5,899 nt of DNA from CAYWMP01 sp964459445 (GTDB lineage Bacteria > Desulfobacterota > DSM-4660 > Desulfatiglandales > HGW-15), in assembly GCA_964459445.1 (NCBI GenBank), contig CAYWMP010000252.1, positions 1-5,899 of the forward strand, read 5' to 3'. The position numbers were made by a program, and so were the translations under genes. This document shows positions 1 through 4,648 of the stretch, piece after piece (the stretch's first letter is position 1; the number at the start of each line of letters is the position of its first letter). Under the pieces are notes generated by a model that was not told the DNA's origin, did not search any database, and was given only the letters and a program-made list of their open reading frames with translations.

Positions 1-24
1 ATAATGATCAACGTTGATTCAAAG

Positions 25-40
25 TTGAAACAAATTTCAA
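25..40. promoter_or_regulatory. Candidate operator: perfect 6-bp inverted repeat upstream of the fusion gene
   Basis: TTGAAA (25-30) and TTTCAA (35-40) form a perfect inverted repeat around a CAAA spacer, in an AT-rich stretch about 50 bases upstream of the predicted -35 box. The dyad size would suit a dimeric regulator, but the arms are short and A/T-rich, so chance is a real alternative. I do not recognise it as the site of a particular regulator. The rest of bases 1-88 shows no supportable gene. Confidence 0.2.
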
Positions 41-88
41 ATATTTTTGGCTAGTATTACCTTATTAGTGTGGATCGGGGACGGACTT

Positions 89-118
89 TTGACATTGCAT
101 AACCGGGTGCATTATCAT
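89..118 (+). promoter_or_regulatory. Predicted sigma70-type promoter of the cysteine synthase-CysRS fusion gene
   Basis: A perfect -35 hexamer TTGACA (89-94) is followed after 18 bases by TATCAT (113-118), which has one mismatch to the -10 consensus TATAAT. Transcription would start near base 125 and leave a leader of about 64 bases before the ATG at 189. I saw no T-box, S-box or other riboswitch-like element in that short leader, so amino-acid control by a leader RNA is not apparent. Confidence 0.6.
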
Positions 119-175
119 AGATTGATTAATTCTTGATGCTGTGGGTCGCAAGGCATCGAGCCCTTTGTAAATCCC

Positions 176-179
176 GGAG
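176..179 (+). promoter_or_regulatory. Ribosome binding site deciding the fusion gene start
   Basis: GGAG lies 9 bases before the ATG at 189. The codon immediately upstream in this frame (186-188) is TGA, so the reading frame cannot start earlier. Another ATG at 185 is in a different frame and gives no sensible product. Confidence 0.6.
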
Positions 180-188
180 AAACCATGA

Positions 189-2510
189 ATGGGGAAAAAA
201 CGCGGTAACATACTCGACCAGATCGGCCGGACGCCTCTGGTGCCTATCAAAAATATCAATCCCAACAGCAATGTTGAAATCCTGGCAAAACTGGAATGTT
301 TCAATCCAGGCGGATCGGTAAAAGACCGGCCCGCCCTTTACATGATCGAACAGGGTGAGCGTTCGGGGGAACTCACCAAGGATAAAATCATACTCGAGGC
401 CACAAGTGGAAATACAGGGATTGGGCTGTCATTGGTGGCTTCTGTCAAGGGATATCGCCTTCTCCTGGTGATGTCGGAAGCTGTTAGTGAGGAACGCAAG
501 AACATCCTCCGCGCCATGGGCGCTGAGTTGAGGTTTACGCCCGCTCATCAGGGTACCGACGGCGCCATCGAATACGTATACAACCTGATAAGGGAAGACC
601 CGGTTACCTATTGGCTCGCTGATCAATTTAACAATGAGGCCAACTGGAAGGCTCATTACGATAATACGGCCCTTGAGATTTGGGAGCAAACGGAAGGCGA
701 TCTGGATAAGATCGTCTGCACAATGGGAACAACCGGCACGCTTATGGGAGTCTCCAGACGCCTGAGGGAATTCAAGCCCGAGGTAGAAATCATCGGGGTA
801 GAGCCCTACCTTGGACATAAAATCCAGGGCCTCAAAAACATGAAAGAGTCCTACCGCCCTGGCATATTCGATAGGTCCCGGGCAGACAGAATAATCAATA
901 TAGACGACAGCGAAGCCTATTACACGGCCAGGCTTCTTGCGAGGAAAGAGGGCATTTTCGTGGGCATGAGTTCGGGAGCGGGGATGGCTGTTGCTCTTCG
1001 AATAGCCGAGGAGATGGAACAGGGCCGAATCGTGGTCGTCCTGCCCGATGGGGGAGAACGGTATTTGAGCACATCCCTCTTTGTGGATAGAAAAAAATCG
1101 GGGCTTTTTCTATACAACACCCTCACTCGAAAAAAGGATGAATTTGTGCCGATACACGAAGACAACGTCACCACCTATACCTGTGGACCGACCCTCTGCC
1201 AGCTCATACACATGGGACAAGTGCGGCGTTTCGTCTTTGCAGATTTGATCAGGCGCTACCTGGAGTTCAAGGGATTTAACGTGACCCAATACATGAATGT
1301 CACCGATCTTGACGACCGGACCATCGAAGGCGCAGACAAATCCGGAAAATCCCTAAAAGAATTCACAGAGGACTTTTTCCAGGAGTTTCTTAAGGACCTT
1401 GACACCCTTAACATATTGAAACCTTCCGAATTTCCCAGGCCGAGTCAATATGTCGACGACATGATTCAACTGACTCAAAAGCTCCTGAGCAAGGGGTATG
1501 CCTACGAAAAACTGCGATCCATTTATTTCGATATATCCCGATACAAGGATTATGGGGTGCTCTCAAGGATCGATCTGGAGAAGATGAAGCTGGGGAAAAC
1601 GGTGGACCTGGATCAATATGAAAAGGACAATCCTCGGGATTTTACCCTTCTCAAGAGATCGACCCTGAATGAACTAAAGAAGGGGATCTTTTATACGACA
1701 CCCTGGGGAAACGTCAGGCCGAGCTGGCACCTGGAGTGCCCGACCATGGCCCTTAAAATTGTAGGTGACACCCATGACATACACACAAGCGGCGTGGACC
1801 TGGTTTTTCCGCATCATGAGAATGCCATCGCCATTAGCCAGGCCGCAACCGGCAAACCCTTTGCAAACTACTGGCTCCATAACGAGATGGTTATGGTCGA
1901 CGGAAGGAAGCCTTCCAATGATTCAGAAAATGTGCCCTATACCGTCAGAGATGTGATTGAAAAGGGATACTCGGGAAGGGAACTCCGATATTGGCTCATC
2001 AGCCATCATTACAGAAAGCCTCTTTCATTCTCCTGGGAGAAACTAGACAGCGCGAAAAAGACCGTATCCCGGCTTAACACATTCATTGAAAAGATGCGCT
2101 ATTGCCCATCCGGGCCGGTTGAGCAAAATATTGACCAATGGATCTACGACCTAAGACACGCCTTCGAAGCTTCAATGGACGATGACTTCAACATGGCGCC
2201 TGCACTCGCCGCCCTGTTCAATTTCGTACGGGACACTAACCGTGAAATAGACCGGAAGGGGATGGCCCAGGAGGATAAGCAGAAGATCGAACAGGCCCTA
2301 AAGGCCATCGATTCTGTTTTAGGAGTCATGGACTTGCGATCGCCGGATAGGGACGACAAGGTTGAGGCCTTAATAAAAAATCGGGACAAAGCTAGGGCGA
2401 AGAAAGACTGGGATGCGGCGGATCGCATTCGCGAAGAGTTGAAGGGCTTGGGTATAGAAGTCTTTGATGGGAAAGACGGGACCCTGTGGAGAAAGGTGCA
2501 TAAGCGCTAA
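189..2510 (+). CDS. Cysteine synthase (CysM-type) fused to a degenerate cysteinyl-tRNA synthetase-like domain
   Basis: Residues 1 to about 298 are a PLP-dependent O-acetylserine sulfhydrylase, which makes cysteine from O-acetylserine and sulfide or thiosulfate. Visible motifs are GGSVKDRPAL with the Schiff-base lysine K45, the TSGNTG substrate loop (72-77), the DQFNN segment (145-149), the phosphate loop GTTGT (180-184, the CysM rather than CysK form), SSG (261-263) and the family ending ERYLST. Residues about 306-773 align end to end with CysRS, from LYNTLTR (308-314) to the terminal GTLWRK. Likely zinc ligands C332, C517 and H542 and the substrate-site W513 remain. The fourth zinc ligand (E238 in E. 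coli) is A546, HIGH is HMGQ (341-344), KMSKS is KPSND (574-578) and HGGG is HTSG (532-535). Only about 8 residues join the two halves. The first half is probably an active enzyme. The second may be inactive in aminoacylation or repurposed for thiol handling, tRNA binding or ligation. A separate normal cysS is expected elsewhere in the genome. Confidence 0.9.
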   Translation: MGKKRGNILDQIGRTPLVPIKNINPNSNVEILAKLECFNPGGSVKDRPALYMIEQGERSGELTKDKIILEATSGNTGIGLSLVASVKGYRLLLVMSEAVSEERKNILRAMGAELRFTPAHQGTDGAIEYVYNLIREDPVTYWLADQFNNEANWKAHYDNTALEIWEQTEGDLDKIVCTMGTTGTLMGVSRRLREFKPEVEIIGVEPYLGHKIQGLKNMKESYRPGIFDRSRADRIINIDDSEAYYTARLLARKEGIFVGMSSGAGMAVALRIAEEMEQGRIVVVLPDGGERYLSTSLFVDRKKSGLFLYNTLTRKKDEFVPIHEDNVTTYTCGPTLCQLIHMGQVRRFVFADLIRRYLEFKGFNVTQYMNVTDLDDRTIEGADKSGKSLKEFTEDFFQEFLKDLDTLNILKPSEFPRPSQYVDDMIQLTQKLLSKGYAYEKLRSIYFDISRYKDYGVLSRIDLEKMKLGKTVDLDQYEKDNPRDFTLLKRSTLNELKKGIFYTTPWGNVRPSWHLECPTMALKIVGDTHDIHTSGVDLVFPHHENAIAISQAATGKPFANYWLHNEMVMVDGRKPSNDSENVPYTVRDVIEKGYSGRELRYWLISHHYRKPLSFSWEKLDSAKKTVSRLNTFIEKMRYCPSGPVEQNIDQWIYDLRHAFEASMDDDFNMAPALAALFNFVRDTNREIDRKGMAQEDKQKIEQALKAIDSVLGVMDLRSPDRDDKVEALIKNRDKARAKKDWDAADRIREELKGLGIEVFDGKDGTLWRKVHKR

Positions 2511-2535
2511 TGTAAGCAATATATTTGTGCAATTA

Positions 2536-2577
2536 GAATTTCGAATATCGAACAAAGAATAATGAATGTCGAAGGAA
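2536..2577. repeat. Heptad-phased repeat, six 7-bp units each starting with GAA
   Basis: Units start at 2536, 2543, 2550, 2557, 2564 and 2571: GAATTTC, GAATATC, GAACAAA, GAATAAT, GAATGTC and GAAGGAA. The phase is exact over 42 bases. The reverse strand translates to a FDI-x-YSLFDIR-like peptide, a pattern I associate with spurious ORFs over dispersed intergenic repeats in deltaproteobacterial-type genomes. It lies 25 bases after the fusion gene stop. No function is evident. Confidence 0.6.
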
Positions 2578-2675
2578 TGTAAGACCTTTGACCTTGAGGA
2601 GAAATTGATAGAATTTGCCGTTCGAATAATCCCGGAAGCCGTGAAACAAGGTTCCTCGTTTAAACCCTGATTTTT

Positions 2676-2707
2676 TGAACCCCTGAACCTTTGAACCTCT
2701 GAACCCA
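2676..2707. repeat. Four tandem copies of an 8-bp TGAACC-based unit
   Basis: The units are TGAACCCC (2676-2683), TGAACCTT (2684-2691), TGAACCTC (2692-2699) and TGAACCCA (2700-2707). TGAACC is invariant and the last two bases drift. A related TAAACCCT sits just before at 2661-2668. The array ends only 4 bases before the ribosome binding site of the next gene, so copy-number change would alter its 5' leader. Confidence 0.75.
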
Positions 2708-2711
2708 GGTT

Positions 2712-2717
2712 AAGGAG
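2712..2717 (+). promoter_or_regulatory. Strong ribosome binding site of the exported-protein gene
   Basis: AAGGAG lies 7 bases before the ATG at 2725 and supports this start. I found no convincing separate promoter in the 214-base gap before it, nor a convincing terminator after the fusion gene, so read-through from upstream is possible. Confidence 0.65.
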
Positions 2718-2724
2718 ACCCGGC

Positions 2725-3228
2725 ATGAACAAGAGAGCAATATTGGTCGTTTTTCTGGTTGCGGGAATTATTCTAACCAATCCTTTTTCATTTGTCTTTG
2801 CACAGACCAATCACATTTCAACTCTTGACGGTCTCAAAAGCGTTTATGTACGTGTTGCGGCTACGCCTGGTGTGCTCGATGCTGAAAAACTGCAAAGCAC
2901 CATAGAAAATCTGCTCAATGATGCGGAAATCAAGACACTTTCTGAGAGCGAATTCAGCAGACTAAAGGGATCACCCCGCTATCCCATGGCCATTTTGGAC
3001 GTGAGCGCAACCGCCAAAAGGGTCGAAGGCATAAATCTAATCATCTATAATATCGTTGTACAAGTCCGCCAAAATGTCTGGCTATCACGGAAACCCGTAA
3101 TCAAGACATTTGCACCCACATGGGAATTAAGGGAAACCGGGAATACGCCCAGTGTGGATGTTGTCAATGGCCGTATAAAGGCGCTTACAAGCCGTTTTGT
3201 CAGTGACTATCATTCAATCAATCCTTAA
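2725..3228 (+). CDS. Small exported protein of unknown function
   Basis: A 167-residue protein with a clear Sec signal peptide: basic MNKR, a hydrophobic core (residues 5-25) and a likely signal peptidase I site after VFA (about residue 26). There is no lipobox cysteine, and the mature part has no membrane segment, so it should be periplasmic. The mature part, about 140 residues, is an alternating alpha/beta sequence. It has a strand (SVYVRVAAT), a helix (DAEKLQSTIENLLNDAEI), a segment like LSESEFSRLKGSPRYP, then strands (MAILDVSATA and IIYNIVVQVRQNVWL), a FAPTWEL segment and a C-terminal helix ending in FVSDYHSINP. This layout resembles short hypothetical periplasmic proteins I have seen in environmental Proteobacteria, but I cannot name a family. 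It is probably co-transcribed with the MetE-like gene 23 bases downstream. It contains no cysteines, so a redox or metal-thiolate role is unlikely. Confidence 0.8.
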   Translation: MNKRAILVVFLVAGIILTNPFSFVFAQTNHISTLDGLKSVYVRVAATPGVLDAEKLQSTIENLLNDAEIKTLSESEFSRLKGSPRYPMAILDVSATAKRVEGINLIIYNIVVQVRQNVWLSRKPVIKTFAPTWELRETGNTPSVDVVNGRIKALTSRFVSDYHSINP

Positions 3229-3251
3229 GCCTGATAACGGAAATTGGGGAA

Positions 3252-4340
3252 TTGCTAATCCTGATTTGCCCGCCTATGCCATATCATTCGCCTTCAAAAT
3301 TAAAGCCCTGTTGCATGCCTACGGTCTTGAGCACCGTGCCTTTTCGAGATCCGGATAAGGCTTGCAGCATTGTACGAGAGTTCTTTCCGGAAGCCCCCTG
3401 TATCCCTAAGCTAAGCCTCTCGATGCGCAGATATATTGGCGGCATGCCCTGCCTTATTATTGATCGAAAAAAACGGCGGATCACCTATGATCTTTCACGC
3501 GACCGGGAGCTTTCGGCGTTCTATGAACGGGTGCTGGAGGAAGATCTGGATTACTTTGCCATCGATCCGAAGTACGCCCCCGGATTCTATTTTTTCTTGA
3601 AAACCCATGAATCCTCGCATCCCCCGAGCCTGATCCATATCGGCCTCCCGGGTCCGTTCACCTGGGGATTATCCATGGCAGACCACGTAACGGGCGTTCC
3701 TGCATGGTACGACCCAACCATGAGAGATGTCCTGATCAGAACGCTCATCATGAAGGCCAAATGGCAGGAAAAGACAGTCGGGGCCGTATTTCCCGGTACG
3801 CCAATCCTTTTCAGTTTTGGCGAGCCCTCATTGGGTGTGATGGATTCACCCTTTGGGAGTGTCTCGAGTGCAGAAGTCATGGACTCTTTAGAGGAGATCT
3901 TTAGAAGCATCGATTCCTTTGGAGAAGTGCACTGCTGCTCGAACACGGATTGGGCAGTTCTGATGAAAAGCCCGGTGGATGTGATAAACTTCGATGCCTT
4001 TCGATTCGCTGACAAAATTTCTTTATATCCCGATGATGTGGGCCGGTTTCTAGATCGAGGCGGTGCACTCGCCTGGGGAATTGTGCCGGTAAACGGTGAT
4101 GTGCTGGCGGGTGAGGACTTCGACAGCCTTTTGAACAAATTGGAGAAAGCTATCGAAGTGCTCGTGAAGGCAGGAGTGGACAAAAACCTCCTTCTTGAAC
4201 AGTCTTTTATTACACCCTGCTGTGATGCGGGACTCCTCACTCCGGATCAGACTGTCAAGGCTTGGAAGCTGACCAGCCGGATAGCCCGGACAATGAGAGA
4301 AAAATCCTTCCCGATCCTAACGGTGGAGTCATTGAAGTAG
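3252..4340 (+). CDS. MetE-like core methionine synthase / UROD-superfamily methyltransferase
   Basis: A cytosolic protein of up to 362 residues resembling the catalytic barrel of cobalamin-independent methionine synthase without the N-terminal half found in E. coli MetE. Visible features are LIHIGLPGPFTWG (127-139), FSFGEPSLG (187-195), the zinc-type H-x-C at H227/C229 inside VHCCSNTDW, VINFDAF (244-250) and a late TPCC-x-AGLL (321-329) supplying the last cysteine. The fourth MetE zinc ligand (a glutamate) is not obvious; D248 is a possible stand-in. The N-terminal motif that usually reads GSLPHxDP in such proteins is STVPFRDP here (27-34), so this is a diverged member. It probably transfers a methyl group to homocysteine or another thiol, possibly from a corrinoid protein as in core MetE enzymes, but the substrate is inferred. 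The start is uncertain: TTG at 3252 has only a weak GGA 10 bases upstream, while the in-frame ATG at 3276 is a reasonable alternative. A gap of 23 bases to the previous gene suggests an operon. Confidence 0.75.
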   Translation: MLILICPPMPYHSPSKLKPCCMPTVLSTVPFRDPDKACSIVREFFPEAPCIPKLSLSMRRYIGGMPCLIIDRKKRRITYDLSRDRELSAFYERVLEEDLDYFAIDPKYAPGFYFFLKTHESSHPPSLIHIGLPGPFTWGLSMADHVTGVPAWYDPTMRDVLIRTLIMKAKWQEKTVGAVFPGTPILFSFGEPSLGVMDSPFGSVSSAEVMDSLEEIFRSIDSFGEVHCCSNTDWAVLMKSPVDVINFDAFRFADKISLYPDDVGRFLDRGGALAWGIVPVNGDVLAGEDFDSLLNKLEKAIEVLVKAGVDKNLLLEQSFITPCCDAGLLTPDQTVKAWKLTSRIARTMREKSFPILTVESLK

Positions 4341-4465
4341 AGCGCTCTTTCGCTTTAAAAGACCTCTATCCGGCAGCGAAAAAATTGAGGGCACAGTGAG
4401 CGGAGAATGGGCAGAGCCCAACTTCCAGATCGACATCGGGAAAGCTTTTGTCATCAGATGGAGCC

Positions 4466-4622
4466 CCACGGGTAAGCCCGTGGTCCCCTTAGGTTACCCG
4501 TCTTCGCCTTCGGCTACGACGCGGTTATCCGCCTCAATTTTGAGGTGACATCGCGCCGTAGCATAAAGATTTTTGCGCATTCATCCCCGGGCAAGCCCGT
4601 GGTCTTCTGCGAAGGCGGATAA
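4466..4622. repeat. Composite palindromic intergenic element (REP/MITE-like)
   Basis: This fills most of the 308-base gap between two convergent genes. Two near-identical hairpins bound it: CCACGGGTAAGCCCGTGG (4466-4483, 7-bp stem) and CCCCGGGCAAGCCCGTGG (4585-4602, one mismatch). GGGYAAGCCCGTGGTC recurs at 4470-4485 and 4589-4604. Between them is a larger hairpin whose outer arms are 4513-4523 and 4552-4562 (10 of 11 paired) and whose inner stem is CCTCAA/TTGAGG (4532-4537, 4540-4545). Further inverted pairs compete with these: ACGGGTAA/TTACCCGT (4468-4475, 4494-4501), CGCCTTCG/CGAAGGCG (4505-4512, 4610-4617) and TTATCCGC/GCGGATAA (4525-4532, 4615-4622). No T-tract follows the stems, so this is not a textbook intrinsic terminator, though it could block convergent transcription. 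There is no ORF in it. I saw nothing else notable in 4341-4465 or 4623-4648. Confidence 0.65.
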
Positions 4623-4648
4623 ACTGAGAATAGTCAATTAATCATGAA

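Noticed and set aside
2151..2510. The fusion as a decaying pseudogene
   Set aside because: The frame is intact over 773 codons, has a good promoter and ribosome site, and substitutions cluster at specific active-site positions rather than being spread with stops or frameshifts.
2650..2676. Possible intrinsic terminator after the fusion gene (GGTT...AACC followed by six T)
   Set aside because: The stem is only 4 bp with a 9-base loop and lies about 140 bases past the stop; too weak to call.
2370..2810. Minus-strand open frame of 146 codons across the end of the fusion gene and the intergenic gap
   Set aside because: It overlaps the real coding end and translates the heptad and octamer repeats into a low-complexity FDI/YSLF peptide; no family resemblance and it also overlaps the start of the exported-protein gene.
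3587..4240. Minus-strand open frame of 217 codons inside the MetE-like gene
   Set aside because: It is an antisense shadow rich in Ser, Pro and Arg with no recognisable motif; the + strand frame carries clear family motifs throughout.
4339..4384. Possible terminator after the MetE-like gene (AGAGCGCTCT palindrome; TTTCGCT/AGCGAAA pair)
   Set aside because: The first is a loop-less palindrome and the second has a 20-base loop and no T-tract on the + strand; not convincing.
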